NCBI GenBank assembly: GCA_024235715.1
Contig: JACKLW010000020.1
Coordinates: 1 to 63,362, forward strand
Length of the DNA: 63,362 nt
Direction: 5' to 3'
Origin: Accumulibacter sp.
Lineage (GTDB): Bacteria > Pseudomonadota > Gammaproteobacteria > Burkholderiales > Rhodocyclaceae
A program made the translations under genes and the position numbers. This document shows positions 15,846 through 25,112 of this stretch, piece by piece; the first letter of the stretch is position 1; the number at the start of each line of letters is the position of its first letter. The notes under the pieces were generated by a model. It did not search any database and was not told the origin of the DNA. It worked only from the letters and a program-made list of their open reading frames with translations.

Positions 15846-18800
15846 TCAGTCCGCACTCAGCACTTGCACCGCCGGCCTTGCCAGACTCCGCCGCAACTGC
15901 CACTGCTTGACCAGCGCATACAGTGCCGGGATGACGCAGAGGGTCAGCACCGTCGAGGAGACCATGCCGCCGACCATCGGCGCGGCGATGCGGCTCATCA
16001 CTTCCGAGCCGGTGCCGGTCGACCACATGATCGGCAGCAGGCCGGCCATGATCGCCACCACGGTCATCATCTTCGGCCGCACGCGTTCGACGGCGCCTTC
16101 CATAATTGCGTGGTAGAGGTCCGTGGCGCTCGGATCTTGTCCTTCGGCGCGACGTTTGGCGGTGATCTCCTGCCACGACTGGTCGAGGTAGATCAGCATG
16201 ACGACGCCGGTCTCGGCGGCGACGCCGGCCAGCGCGATGAAACCGACCGCCACCGCGACGCTCATGTTGTAGCCCAGCCACCACATCAGCCAGATGCCGC
16301 CGACCAGCGCGAAGGGTACCGAGAGCATCACGATCAGCGTCTCGGTCAGGCGGCGGAAGTTGAGGTAGAGGAGCACGAAGATGATCGCCAGCGTCAGCGG
16401 TACGACGAGGGTTAATTTGGCCTTGGCGCGCTCCATGTACTCGAACTGGCCCGACCAGGTGGCGTAATAGCCAGGCGGAAAGCTGACCTTGTCGGCCACC
16501 GCCTTCTGGGCATCCTTGACGTAGGAACCGACGTCGCGATCGCGGATGTCGACGAAGACGTAGGCGGCGAGCAGCGCATTCTCGGTCTTGATCCCGGGCG
16601 GGCCGTTGCGCAGCTCGATGCTCGCCAGTTGCCCGAGCGGGATCATCCCGGCATTACCTGGAACGAAGACTTCGTTGGCGATGCGCTGCGGATCGTCGCG
16701 CAGGGCGCGCGGATAGCGCACGGTGATGTTGTAGCGCTCGAGCCCTTCGACGGCGGTAGTGACCATCGCGCCGCCGAGTGCGCTGCTGATCACCTGCTGG
16801 AAGTCGCCGACGGTAATGCCGTAGCGCGCCAGTTGCTCGCGTTTCGGCGTGATGTCCAGGTAGTAGCCGCCGGTGACCCGCTCGGCGTAGGCGCTCGAGG
16901 TGCCCGGCACGTCCTTCACCGCCTGCTCGATCTCGCGAGCGACTTTCTCGATCACCGCCAGTTCCTTGCCGAAGACCTTGACGCCGACCGGCGTGCGGAT
17001 GCCGGTCGAAAGCATGTCGATCCTCGCCTTGATCGGCATCGTCCACGAGTTGGCAACACCGGGAAATTTCAGCGCAGCGTCCATCTCGGCGACCAGCTTG
17101 TCGACGTTCATGCCCGCGCGCCACTCCTTTTCCGGCTTGAGGTTGATCACCGTCTCGAACATCTCGATCGGTGCCGGATCGGTGGCGCTGGCAGCGCGGC
17201 CGGCCTTGCCATAGACCGATTCGACTTCGGGGAAAGTCTTGATCACGCGGTTGGTGGTCTGCAGCAGGCGCGCGGCTTCGGTCACCGACATGCCCGGCAG
17301 CGAGGCCGGCATGTAGAACAAGGAGCCTTCGTTGAGTGTCGGCATGAACTCCGAACCGATGCGGCTGGCCGGCACGACGGTGACCGCCATCACCACGCCC
17401 GCCAGCAGCAGGGTGAGGATCTTGTTGCTCATCACCCACTGAATGATCGGCCGGTACACCCAGATCAGGAAACGATTCACCGGGTTCTTCTGTTCCGGCA
17501 TGATCCGGCCGCGGATGAAGAACATCATCAGCACCGGCACCAGCGTCACCGAGAGTATCGCTGCGCCGGCCATGGCGAAGGTCTTGGTAAAGGCCAGTGG
17601 GCTGAACAGCCGCCCTTCCTGTCCTTCGAGAGTGAACACCGGCAGGAAGGAAACGGTGATGATCAGCAGCGAATAGAAGAGCGCCGGCCCCACCTCCTTG
17701 CAGGCCCGGATCATGGTCGCTGCGCGGTCGTGCCGCGTCGCGTGCGGCGGCAGGTGTTCGAGCCGCTTGTGGGCGTTCTCGATCATCACGATCGCGGCGT
17801 CGACCATGGCGCCGATGGCGATGGCGATGCCGCCGAGACTCATGATGTTCGACCCCATGCCCATGCTGCGCATGGCGATGAAGGCGATCAGGATGCCGAT
17901 GGGCAGCGTCAGGATGGCGACCAGCGCGCTCCTCACGTGCATCAGGAAGATCACGCAGACGGCGCCGACGATCAGGCTTTCTTCGAGAAGCGTCCATTTC
18001 AGGTTGTCGATGGCGCGTTCGATCAGCGTCGAGCGGTCATAGACCGGAACGACCTCGGTCCCTTCCGGCAGCCCCGGCAACAGTTCCTCGATCTTGGCCT
18101 TGACGTTGGCGATCACGTCGAGCGCATTTTGGCCGAAACGGGCCATGACGATCCCCGACACCACCTCGCCCTCGCCGTTGAGCTCGGTGATGCCGCGCCG
18201 ACCGGCCGGGACGATCTCGACGCGCGCGACGTCGCGCACCAGCACCGGCGTGCCGCCATCGCTCTTCAGCACCAGGGTCTCGATGTCGCCGACGCCCTTG
18301 AGATAGCCCAGCCCACGGACCATGTATTCCTTCTCGGCCAGCTCGACGACGCGGCCGCCGACGTCGCGGTTCGATTCGCGGATCACCTGCGACAGGCGCG
18401 CCAGCGGGATGCCGTAGCTGGCCAGGCGGTGCGGATCGACGGTGACCTGGTACTCCTTGACGAAGCCGCCGACGCTGGCCACTTCGGCGACGCCGCCGGC
18501 CTTGGTCAGCTGGTAGCGGACGTACCAGTCCTGCACACTGCGCAGATCGGCCAGCGATTGATCCCTGCCGGTCAGCGCGTACTGGAAGACCCAGCCGACG
18601 CCCGTGGCGTCTGGTCCGATCTGCGGCGAGACACCCTGCGGCAAATTGCCCTGCACCGAGCTCAGGTACTCCAGCACGCGCGAGCGCGCCCAGTAGATAT
18701 CGGTACCGTCCTCGAAGATCACATAGACGTAGGAAGCACCGAACATCGAGAAACCACGCACCACCTTGGCTTTCGGCACTGCCAGCATGGCCGTGGTCAG

Positions 18801-19004
18801 CGGGTAGGTGACCTGATCCTCGACCACCTTCGGCGCCTGCCCGGCGTAAGGGGTGAACACGATCACCTGCACGTCGGAAAGATCCGGCAGGGCGTCGAGC
18901 GGCGTCTTCTTGACCGCGTAGATACCACCGGCGACCACCGCCAGGGTGGCCAGAAGCACCAGGAAGACGTTGCGCGCCGACCATTCAATCAGCCGATCGA
19001 GCAT
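15846..19004 (-). CDS. cusA: CusA/SilA-type RND Cu(I)/Ag(I) efflux pump
   Basis: The inner-membrane transporter of a CusCBA complex, 1052 residues, intact. It begins MLDRLIEWSARN and has the typical LDALPDLSDVQVIV segment. Helix 4 carries MVDAAIVMIENAHKR with the proton-relay Asp/Glu. Met residues in SLFYMPASLPGM and KARIDMLSTGIRTP match the three-Met Cu(I)/Ag(I) site of CusA, separating it from CzcA at 9094. It is the last gene of cusF-C-B-A on the minus strand, one base after the cusB stop. Confidence 0.93.
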   Translation of the reverse strand: MLDRLIEWSARNVFLVLLATLAVVAGGIYAVKKTPLDALPDLSDVQVIVFTPYAGQAPKVVEDQVTYPLTTAMLAVPKAKVVRGFSMFGASYVYVIFEDGTDIYWARSRVLEYLSSVQGNLPQGVSPQIGPDATGVGWVFQYALTGRDQSLADLRSVQDWYVRYQLTKAGGVAEVASVGGFVKEYQVTVDPHRLASYGIPLARLSQVIRESNRDVGGRVVELAEKEYMVRGLGYLKGVGDIETLVLKSDGGTPVLVRDVARVEIVPAGRRGITELNGEGEVVSGIVMARFGQNALDVIANVKAKIEELLPGLPEGTEVVPVYDRSTLIERAIDNLKWTLLEESLIVGAVCVIFLMHVRSALVAILTLPIGILIAFIAMRSMGMGSNIMSLGGIAIAIGAMVDAAIVMIENAHKRLEHLPPHATRHDRAATMIRACKEVGPALFYSLLIITVSFLPVFTLEGQEGRLFSPLAFTKTFAMAGAAILSVTLVPVLMMFFIRGRIMPEQKNPVNRFLIWVYRPIIQWVMSNKILTLLLAGVVMAVTVVPASRIGSEFMPTLNEGSLFYMPASLPGMSVTEAARLLQTTNRVIKTFPEVESVYGKAGRAASATDPAPIEMFETVINLKPEKEWRAGMNVDKLVAEMDAALKFPGVANSWTMPIKARIDMLSTGIRTPVGVKVFGKELAVIEKVAREIEQAVKDVPGTSSAYAERVTGGYYLDITPKREQLARYGITVGDFQQVISSALGGAMVTTAVEGLERYNITVRYPRALRDDPQRIANEVFVPGNAGMIPLGQLASIELRNGPPGIKTENALLAAYVFVDIRDRDVGSYVKDAQKAVADKVSFPPGYYATWSGQFEYMERAKAKLTLVVPLTLAIIFVLLYLNFRRLTETLIVMLSVPFALVGGIWLMWWLGYNMSVAVAVGFIALAGVAAETGVVMLIYLDQSWQEITAKRRAEGQDPSATDLYHAIMEGAVERVRPKMMTVVAIMAGLLPIMWSTGTGSEVMSRIAAPMVGGMVSSTVLTLCVIPALYALVKQWQLRRSLARPAVQVLSAD

Positions 19005-19005
19005 C

Positions 19006-20550
19006 TCAGTGGCCCTCGTGCTTGGCGGGGGCCTTCTCGATGCGGGTGATCACGAACTCGCCATCGCCCCGGTCCTCGAACTCGAAGCGCATCGGCGCAC
19101 CTGGCGGGACGCCCTTCGCCACCTCGGGACTCGCCAGCCCGAACTCCATGGTCATCGCCGGCCACTGCAGCGCCGGAATCGGCTCGTGCGTGACCGATGC
19201 GGTGTTCGACGCGATATCCAGTGAGTCGATCGAACCCTGCGCCTGATAGAGTTTCACCGCCGCCTTCGCCATGCTCGTCGCTTCTGGCGCGGTGAAGGTC
19301 GACAGGGCCGCCTTGAGGTTGCTTTCCGCGTCGATCAGGAAGTTGGCCGCGGTAACCACTTCGTCGCCAGCCTGAATTCCTTCGAGAATTTCGACCGCGT
19401 CGCGTCCGCGCAGACCGATCTTCACCGGCTGTGGCTTGTACTTGCCCTCCCCGAGCACGACCAGGACCACCTGGCGGTCGCCGGTGTCGATCACCGCTGA
19501 TGGCGGTACCGTCAAACGGGCGGCGTTCCCTGCGGTGGCGATTTCCACATGCGCGAACATCCCCGGACGCAACATGTTGTCATGATTCTTCAGTTCGAGC
19601 CGAACCGGCGTGGTACGGGTCGCGGCATTGATGGTCGGATAGAGGTAGGTGATCTTGGCTTCGAAAAGGTGTCCAGGGAAGGCGTCGATGATCACCTGCG
19701 CCGCCGCACCGAGCTTGACCTGGGCGAGATCCTGCTCGTAGACGTCGGCGATCACCCAGACGGTGGACAGGTCGGCGATGCGGTAGATGACCGTGCCGGC
19801 CATGAAGCGTGTTCCCTCGACCGCTTGCTTTTCCAGCACTACGCCGTTGGCGGGCGACGAAAAGGTGACGAGCGCATTCTGCGAACCTGCTGCCCCGGCG
19901 ACTTTCCAGTTGCGTAGCCGTTCGCGAGCGGCTTCGGCCAGGCGCCGGGCGCCTTCGCGCGCTGCCGGGTCCGCTTCCCCGGCGCTTTTTTCCAGCGCTT
20001 CGGCGATGCGCAACTCCTTTTGGGCTGAGACCAGCTCAGGGCTATAGACGGAGAACAGCGCCTGGCCCTTGCTCACCGGGTCGCCGGTGGCACTCACCTG
20101 CAGCCGTTCGATCCAGCCTTCGAAACGTGGCGCCACATCGTGAATCTTGCGCTCGTCAACTTCCACGCGGCCCACGGTTCGCAGCGCCGAATCCAGTGTG
20201 CGTTCTTCGGCACGGGCCGTCTTGACGCCGAGCGTTTGCACACGAGCCGGGCTGACCTTGACCACGCCGCTGTCGTCAGGCTCGTCGCCTTCGTAGACCG
20301 CGATGTAATCCATGCCCATCGAGTCCTTCTTTGGCTCTGGCGAGGTATCGGGCAGACCCATCGGATTACGGTAGTAGAGGATCTTGCGTGCCTTCTTGCC
20401 GGCGGGCTCGCCGGGCGCGGCGCCATCCGCACCGGCGCTGGCGACCGTTTCGCCGCTACCGGCCGGTTGCCGACCGCCGGCCCAGTAGCCGGCACCCAGC
20501 GCTGCGGCGATGGCGACGACTGCCAGGATGAGTGTTGGATTGCGGTTCAC
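19006..20550 (-). CDS. cusB: CusB adaptor with fused C-terminal CusF domain
   Basis: The periplasmic adaptor of the Cus pump, 514 residues. A membrane anchor (about 8-26) is followed by a heavy-metal-binding segment (LYYRNPMGLPD...KKDSMGMDY, about 58-82) like that in Cus/Sil adaptors. The barrel-sandwich and hairpin domains come next. The last about 85 residues are a CusF-like domain (GSIDSLDIAS...LQWPAMTMEF) keeping the Trp and two Met copper ligands. The protein therefore carries its own metallochaperone, in addition to the separate cusF. The start overlaps the cusC stop by 4 nt. Confidence 0.92.
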   Translation of the reverse strand: MNRNPTLILAVVAIAAALGAGYWAGGRQPAGSGETVASAGADGAAPGEPAGKKARKILYYRNPMGLPDTSPEPKKDSMGMDYIAVYEGDEPDDSGVVKVSPARVQTLGVKTARAEERTLDSALRTVGRVEVDERKIHDVAPRFEGWIERLQVSATGDPVSKGQALFSVYSPELVSAQKELRIAEALEKSAGEADPAAREGARRLAEAARERLRNWKVAGAAGSQNALVTFSSPANGVVLEKQAVEGTRFMAGTVIYRIADLSTVWVIADVYEQDLAQVKLGAAAQVIIDAFPGHLFEAKITYLYPTINAATRTTPVRLELKNHDNMLRPGMFAHVEIATAGNAARLTVPPSAVIDTGDRQVVLVVLGEGKYKPQPVKIGLRGRDAVEILEGIQAGDEVVTAANFLIDAESNLKAALSTFTAPEATSMAKAAVKLYQAQGSIDSLDIASNTASVTHEPIPALQWPAMTMEFGLASPEVAKGVPPGAPMRFEFEDRGDGEFVITRIEKAPAKHEGH

Positions 20551-21851
20551 AGCGGTGCTCCCACGAGAAGTTCGAGTTCGGCCAGGCGAACGGCAGTCTC
20601 GACGTCGGCGTCGAGCAGTGCCAGCCGCGCGCGCAGAATCTGCCTCTCCGCGTCGATCAGGGTGTTGAAGTTGACCCGGCCACTCTCGTAGCCCGATTGA
20701 GCAGCTTCGAAGGTCGCGCTGGCCTGCGGCAACAAGGTGTCCTTCAGCAGACGGGCCTTGTCGCGGCTGGCCTCGAAGGCGGCGAGCGTTTCGCCGAGCC
20801 GCCCGGCCAGGCGCGTCTCGGCAGCGACCACCCGCGTCTGGGCGGCCTCCAGGCGCCGTTCGGCCTCGCGCTCCTGCGCGCGACGGGACGACTGTTGCAG
20901 CGGAATGGTTACCCCCACCATCACTTCCCAGTTGTCGGGAGCGTTGTACGGGCGGTTGTTGGTCAGGCCGACGGCAAAGTCCGGATAGCGGTTCAACCAG
21001 GTGAGTTCGCGACCTTTCTCCGCGGCGACGACGCCGAAGCGTTCGCGCGCCACCTCCGGCGAACGTGTGCGAATCTGTTCAAGCAGGCCTGAATAGGAAA
21101 TTCTGGCGGGAGCCGACGGCAAGCGCACGGGCTCCGCCAGCGGGGCATTACCGTCGCGCGCCAGTAGGGCGTTGAGCTTGGCGGCGTTGTCACGCCGGCG
21201 GCGTTCGGCTTCGACGAGCTCGATCTTCACCGATGTCAGTTCGCTCTGCGCCCGCAAGGCGTCTTGCTGCGGCACCAAGCCGACGCCGTAGCGGGTGAGC
21301 ACCAGCTGCTCGATGGCGTCGAGCAACGACAGGGTCTCGCGCAGAATGCGGATTTGACCCGAGGCCTGGAACTGCCTGGCGTACGCGGTCTTGATGCGGT
21401 TTTCCACCTCCAGCACGGTACCTTGCTGCATGGTTTCCACCTGCTCGGCCTGCGCCGCAGCCACCTCGCCGCGCAACTCCCGCTTGCCCCAGAACGGCAG
21501 CGGCTGAACCACCCGGTAACGGGTGTTGCCCACCTGCCCCGGCAGCAAGGAAGTGCTGCGCGAGGGATTCATGGTGTTGGTGAAGTCCATCAGCTCAAGC
21601 TCGAAGCGCGGATCGGGCAGCGCCGCAGCCGGCTCCACCCGCTCCCGTGCCGCCTCTGCCTCGAACTTGCGGACGCCGAGCTCGGGGTTGTGCTCGCGGG
21701 CATAGCTCAGCAAGCCGCTGAGCGAAGCGCCCAGCTGCACTTCCGAGGTGCCTTGCGCGTGCAACGGCGCGACACGCAGGGCGAGTGCGAACAGCACACA
21801 GGCAGTCGCCCACCGCCTGTTACTGGCGTTGGTAATGGGGGTCATCATCAA
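20547..21851 (-). CDS. cusC: CusC-type outer-membrane efflux protein
   Basis: A TolC-family outer-membrane channel, 434 residues, with a signal peptide (about 10-33, ending LHA). Two OEP repeats are visible: the first ends around RYGVGLVPQQDALRAQ, the second around GYESGRVNFNTLIDAE. It lacks an obvious lipobox. It lies 67 bp downstream of cusF and overlaps cusB by 4 nt, so cusF-C-B-A is one operon. Predicted partner of CusB/CusA in Cu(I)/Ag(I) export. Confidence 0.9.
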   Translation of the reverse strand: MMMTPITNASNRRWATACVLFALALRVAPLHAQGTSEVQLGASLSGLLSYAREHNPELGVRKFEAEAARERVEPAAALPDPRFELELMDFTNTMNPSRSTSLLPGQVGNTRYRVVQPLPFWGKRELRGEVAAAQAEQVETMQQGTVLEVENRIKTAYARQFQASGQIRILRETLSLLDAIEQLVLTRYGVGLVPQQDALRAQSELTSVKIELVEAERRRRDNAAKLNALLARDGNAPLAEPVRLPSAPARISYSGLLEQIRTRSPEVARERFGVVAAEKGRELTWLNRYPDFAVGLTNNRPYNAPDNWEVMVGVTIPLQQSSRRAQEREAERRLEAAQTRVVAAETRLAGRLGETLAAFEASRDKARLLKDTLLPQASATFEAAQSGYESGRVNFNTLIDAERQILRARLALLDADVETAVRLAELELLVGAPL

Positions 21852-21918
21852 TCAGGGGATCCGGTGGCAGAACAAACGGCGTTCGGCAACGCCGGACGCA
21901 GCGAAACCGTGCCGGAGA

Positions 21919-22263
21919 CTATTTCGCTGCCTCCAGCGTGGTGACAGTCAGGGCATCGCCGACCTGGTCCGCCGTGAAACGGATCTTCTCGCCGGCCTTG
22001 ACCTTCTCGAGCATCGCCGGGTCGCTGACGCGGAAGGCCATGGTCATTGGCGGCATCCCGAGATTGGCCAGCGGACCGTGCTTGATGGTGATCTTGCCGG
22101 CGGCCTTATCGATTTTCTTCACAGTCCCTTCGGAAGAAGGTGCCGCTTTGACATCGCCGGCGCTGCCGCCCGCCTGATGATGGGAGTCATGCTCGGCGGC
22201 GGCAACAACCGGGTTGGCAACGACCAAGGCAAGCAGCGAAAGGGCGGAGAAGAAAGATTTCAT
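21919..22263 (-). CDS. cusF: CusF-like periplasmic Cu/Ag chaperone (Trp ligand replaced by Met)
   Basis: A 114-residue periplasmic protein with a signal peptide (about 1-22) and a His-containing linker. The OB-fold core ITIKHGPLANLGMPPMTM aligns with CusF, where the copper ligands are His36, Trp44, Met47 and Met49. Here His and both Met residues are kept but the Trp position is Met. The cation-pi shield is therefore absent and an all-thioether site is possible. It is the first gene of cusF-C-B-A. The palindromic box at 22424 lies about 160 bp upstream. Confidence 0.9.
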   Translation of the reverse strand: MKSFFSALSLLALVVANPVVAAAEHDSHHQAGGSAGDVKAAPSSEGTVKKIDKAAGKITIKHGPLANLGMPPMTMAFRVSDPAMLEKVKAGEKIRFTADQVGDALTVTTLEAAK

Positions 22264-22635
22264 GACGGATCCTGTTGGTGGATGAGGTGGGAGCGATTGG
22301 TTTTGAATTTCAGTCTCACGATGACGGCTTCTGCTTGCACCATTATCTGAGACAAGCTTAGACTCAATGTGGCCGGAGCCGGTAATGATGCCTACCTCCT
22401 CAGGTCGGCAAGCTGACCTGAGGATTACATTTCTGTAATGCCGCTCGGTCGGGAACGATCACTCAGCGGCTGGCAAGCCAGGAAGCTCAGAAAGGCGAGC
22501 AGACCGAAGTGCCTGAACGCCGCGCCGACAAAGGCCGAACGCCAGCGCTCATTTGATCGGATGCTTTCTCCCATGTCGTCAGGATGGGAGAGCGGCCTCG
22601 AAACGCTCAGCACTTGTCGCGCGGCAAGCGCAGGT
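22264..22635. other. 372-bp promoter region of the cus operon
   Basis: This stretch lies between the cusF start and the copK stop. It holds the ATTAC-N6-GTAAT box (22424-22439). Just left of it is an inverted repeat CTCAGGTCGGCAAGCTGACCTGAG (described as CTCAGGTC...GACCTGAG, about 22399-22422), which could form a hairpin terminating copK transcription or act as an operator. I see no convincing gene here. Confidence 0.6.
22424..22439. promoter_or_regulatory. ATTAC-N6-GTAAT box upstream of cusFCBA
   Basis: ATTACATTTCTGTAAT, a perfect 5+6+5 palindrome identical in layout to the boxes at 5053 and 48686. It lies upstream of cusF and downstream of copK. It is a probable binding site for the CusR/CopR-like regulator encoded at 47942-48622 or the one at 4332-5018. 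Confidence 0.75.
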
Positions 22636-22926
22636 CTAGCTTCCTCCGGTATGGTTCTCCTTGAGGAGCGAACTGAGGCGACTGACCTCGTCACCGTGCA
22701 TGATGATCTTCTGGCCATCCTTGGTTTCCATCACCTTGTTCTCCTCCATGCGCACGGCGCGACCATATTTGTCTTCCATGGCCATCTTGCCGCCCTTGAA
22801 GACGAAGAGCGTTGAGCCGTCTTTCAGCGCGATCACCTTCTCGGCTTGCGCACGAGCGGCATCGTCGGCGAAGGCAGACGCGGTAAGGGCGCTGAGTGCG
22901 CCAATCATCAACAGATTTTTTAACAT
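22636..22926 (-). CDS. copK: CopK-family periplasmic copper-binding protein
   Basis: A 96-residue secreted protein with a signal peptide of about 20 residues (ending AFA). The mature part shows the CopK pattern: LKDGSTLFVFKGGKMAMEDK (about 34-53), then M-E-E-N-K-V-M-E and K-I-I-M-H-G. CopK of Cupriavidus metallidurans is a small beta-sandwich that binds Cu(I) through methionines and cooperatively Cu(II). The Met residues at about 48, 50, 59, 66 and 76 fit that site. It lies between czcE and cusF on the same strand but with its own gaps, so it may be separately transcribed. Confidence 0.88.
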   Translation of the reverse strand: MLKNLLMIGALSALTASAFADDAARAQAEKVIALKDGSTLFVFKGGKMAMEDKYGRAVRMEENKVMETKDGQKIIMHGDEVSRLSSLLKENHTGGS

Positions 22927-23051
22927 TTTCGTTCTCCTTGATTTGACTCAATGGACATTGCAAAGATGTCTTGCTATTCGCTATTGGCCGTCTGGCTGGG
23001 CGATGGAATCGCCTCGTCAGCGGCCGCTTTCTGTGTGCCTGTGGAACTGTG

Positions 23052-23444
23052 TCAGCTACCCTGATGGTCTGGGCTTTCGTCCACAAACACCGTCACGCCA
23101 TCTGCGCCGGCAACGATCTTCGACAGAGGAAACGGCGTGGTCCCGAGCGTATCGAATGTCCAGATGGTGCTCTTGCCCCCGGCGTCGATGCGCACAGTTT
23201 CCAGCTGCTTGACGTTCAGGAACCTGGTACCACTATCGATCTTGATCTCCCGTGCGGCGACTCCGGGCGACGCGTAACCATAGGGGGCGAGCTGCGTGGC
23301 AGTTGGCTGGCCACCGGCTTCCGAGACGTGCGAAATCCAGTGTGCTGTCTGTGCTTCGGAGTAGTCTTGGTGAGCAAACGCGGTCGTTGCACCGGTAGCA
23401 CTCGCAGCCACTATCAGGGCCAGTTTGGCGAGTTTGTAGTTCAT
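23052..23444 (-). CDS. czcE: CzcE-family periplasmic heavy-metal protein
   Basis: A 130-residue periplasmic protein. The ATG at 23442-23444 follows AGGAAAACATC and opens a signal peptide (about 1-22, ending AFA). Next comes a His-containing start (HQDYSEAQ). The core SGTRFLNVKQLETVRI...STIWTFDTLGTTPFPLSKI (quoted in parts) matches CzcE of Cupriavidus, a dimeric copper-binding protein thought to modulate metal sensing. It ends with DGVTVFVDE. Longer readings add an unrelated leader. It is not adjacent to the czc operon here, which suggests shuffling of cassettes. Confidence 0.82.
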   Translation of the reverse strand: MNYKLAKLALIVAASATGATTAFAHQDYSEAQTAHWISHVSEAGGQPTATQLAPYGYASPGVAAREIKIDSGTRFLNVKQLETVRIDAGGKSTIWTFDTLGTTPFPLSKIVAGADGVTVFVDESPDHQGS

Positions 23445-23702
23445 GATGTTTTCCTCGTGAGATGGGGTTGAATGCGCCGGACAGTCCTCATCCGACGCTG
23501 ATGCCATCTTAGAAGACGCATGCCAACAGAATGCTGACTGGCGAGTTACGATTTGGTCAGATGACTGTAACCAAGGCCCATGTGTGCGGCAGGAGGCAAG
23601 CATCGCATCCGCGGTCGCGTGCCCTGCCCTGCCCACGATTTCTCGGTGCCAACCATGCCGGAGTAGTCAGAGTTTTTCCGGCGTACACATGGAGAAGAAC
23701 GC

Positions 23703-24272
23703 ATGGCTTTCGTTGACACGTCCAGGGGTCATCGATTTCCCTGGTACGTCAGGTTGTTCTTCTGGAACCAGCGGCGTCGATATGGCTCGGTGCTTGAGCC
23801 GGCAAGGCTGTGGGGCCGTACCCCAAAGGTTTTTGCCGCCCTTGCCACGCTCTACGGCGCACTCGACCGGCAGACATCACCGCTTGCGCCCGCCTTGCGA
23901 TCCTTGGTGACCGTGCGGGTGTCGCAGATCAACTGGTGCGCGTTCTGCGTGGACATCAATTCTGCGACCGTGCTGAAGCGTGGTGTGGACCCGGCGAAGC
24001 TTGCCGAGCTCCCGGTGTTCGAGGACAGCGCGAAGTTTTCGGACCAGGAGAAAGCCGCGCTCGCCTATGCAGAAGCGATGACGTGGTCTGACCGGCAGAC
24101 GACGGCAGAGCATTTTGCACGCCTGCACGCACATTTCGATGATGATGCAATCATCGAGCTGACCGCGCTGGTGGCGTTCCAGAACATGTCGAGCAAGTTC
24201 AATGCGGCGCTTGGCGTGGAACCCCAGGGATTCTGCGCAGTGGATGCGAAACTGGCGAGGGCGGATAATTAG
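23703..24272 (+). CDS. carboxymuconolactone decarboxylase/AhpD-family protein
   Basis: A 189-residue all-helical protein of the CMD/AhpD-like family, starting at ATG 23703 after GGAG. The redox motif W-C-A-F-C-V-D-I (Cys about 79 and 82) is that of AhpD-type peroxidase helpers rather than true decarboxylases. Likely role: thiol-based detoxification of peroxides or reactive species, sensible in copper stress, but the substrate is unknown. It is followed 132 bp later by a methyltransferase on the same strand; no shared regulatory signal is obvious. Confidence 0.85.
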   Translation: MAFVDTSRGHRFPWYVRLFFWNQRRRYGSVLEPARLWGRTPKVFAALATLYGALDRQTSPLAPALRSLVTVRVSQINWCAFCVDINSATVLKRGVDPAKLAELPVFEDSAKFSDQEKAALAYAEAMTWSDRQTTAEHFARLHAHFDDDAIIELTALVAFQNMSSKFNAALGVEPQGFCAVDAKLARADN

Positions 24273-24404
24273 CGAGACACGCAGAATGACGCAGAAATCG
24301 TGCGCAGCGGCGCAGTCTGCCCGCGCGTGCGGCCTTCATCGGATTAGCCATTTCCGCAGCTCTGCGTAAATGCTCATGATCTCGAATGGGAGAAAAATCC
24401 TCAA

Positions 24405-25004
24405 ATGAATCTTCATGGCCGCTTGTTTCAAGCTACGGGGATGCCGGACAAGAACTGGTGGCATGCCTTGTGGCTCGACCCCGATGGCATCGTCAGGGAT
24501 TTGCGTGTCGAATCCGGGATGACCGTTGTCGATTTGGGTTGTGGCGATGGCTATTTCACCGCAGCCATCGCGCGTCGGCTTGGCCCAGGCCGCGTCATCG
24601 GGCTCGACCTTGACCCGGCAATGCTGGAGCAAGCGAAAGGCGCTTGCGACGGGATGTCGAACTGCGACTGGCTACTCGGCGATGCGATGGAGTTAAGTCG
24701 GCTGATAGCCAGCCCGGTAGACTATGTCTGGATGGCAAACACTTTCCACGGTGTGCCGGACAAAACCGCTCTGGCCAAGGAAATCACTGCCGTCCTCCTG
24801 CCCGCAGGTCGCTTCGGAATCGTCAATTGGTGTCCGATTCCACGCGAAGAGACGCCTGTGCTGGGTCAGCCCCGCGGGCCACGCACGGAACTTCGCATGT
24901 CTGCAGAGGACACCCGCGCGGTAGTTGAACCGGCTGGCTTCCAACTGGAACAGCTGGTCAATCTGCCGCCCTACCACTACGGGACAATCTTCAAGAAAGC
25001 CTGA
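24405..25004 (+). CDS. class I SAM-dependent methyltransferase
   Basis: A 199-residue cytosolic methyltransferase. Motif I VVDLGCGDGYFT (about 41-52) binds the methionine part of SAM, and GLDLDP near 65 carries the acidic residue for the ribose. The post-I region CDWLLGDAME and motif IV DYVWMANTFHG follow. The family (methyltransf_11/25) includes enzymes with arsenite, small-molecule or lipid substrates. No cysteine triad of ArsM is present, so arsenic methylation is unlikely. Substrate unknown. Confidence 0.85.
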   Translation: MNLHGRLFQATGMPDKNWWHALWLDPDGIVRDLRVESGMTVVDLGCGDGYFTAAIARRLGPGRVIGLDLDPAMLEQAKGACDGMSNCDWLLGDAMELSRLIASPVDYVWMANTFHGVPDKTALAKEITAVLLPAGRFGIVNWCPIPREETPVLGQPRGPRTELRMSAEDTRAVVEPAGFQLEQLVNLPPYHYGTIFKKA

Positions 25005-25112
25005 CGCGGATCCCTTATTTCAGCAACTCAACGCCAAAGAGATTTTAGATTGGATCGAACGGCCAAGACACCACAGAGGGCGGTGAATCAGCGTCGGGGC
25101 AAGACAACGGCT

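Noticed and set aside
16629-19049. Very long open frame opposite cusA
   Set aside because: His/Asp/Arg-rich shadow caused by codon bias of cusA; no domain.
22425-22718. Minus-strand frame between cusF and copK
   Set aside because: Covers the palindromic box and overlaps copK; composition does not look coding despite a hydrophobic stretch.
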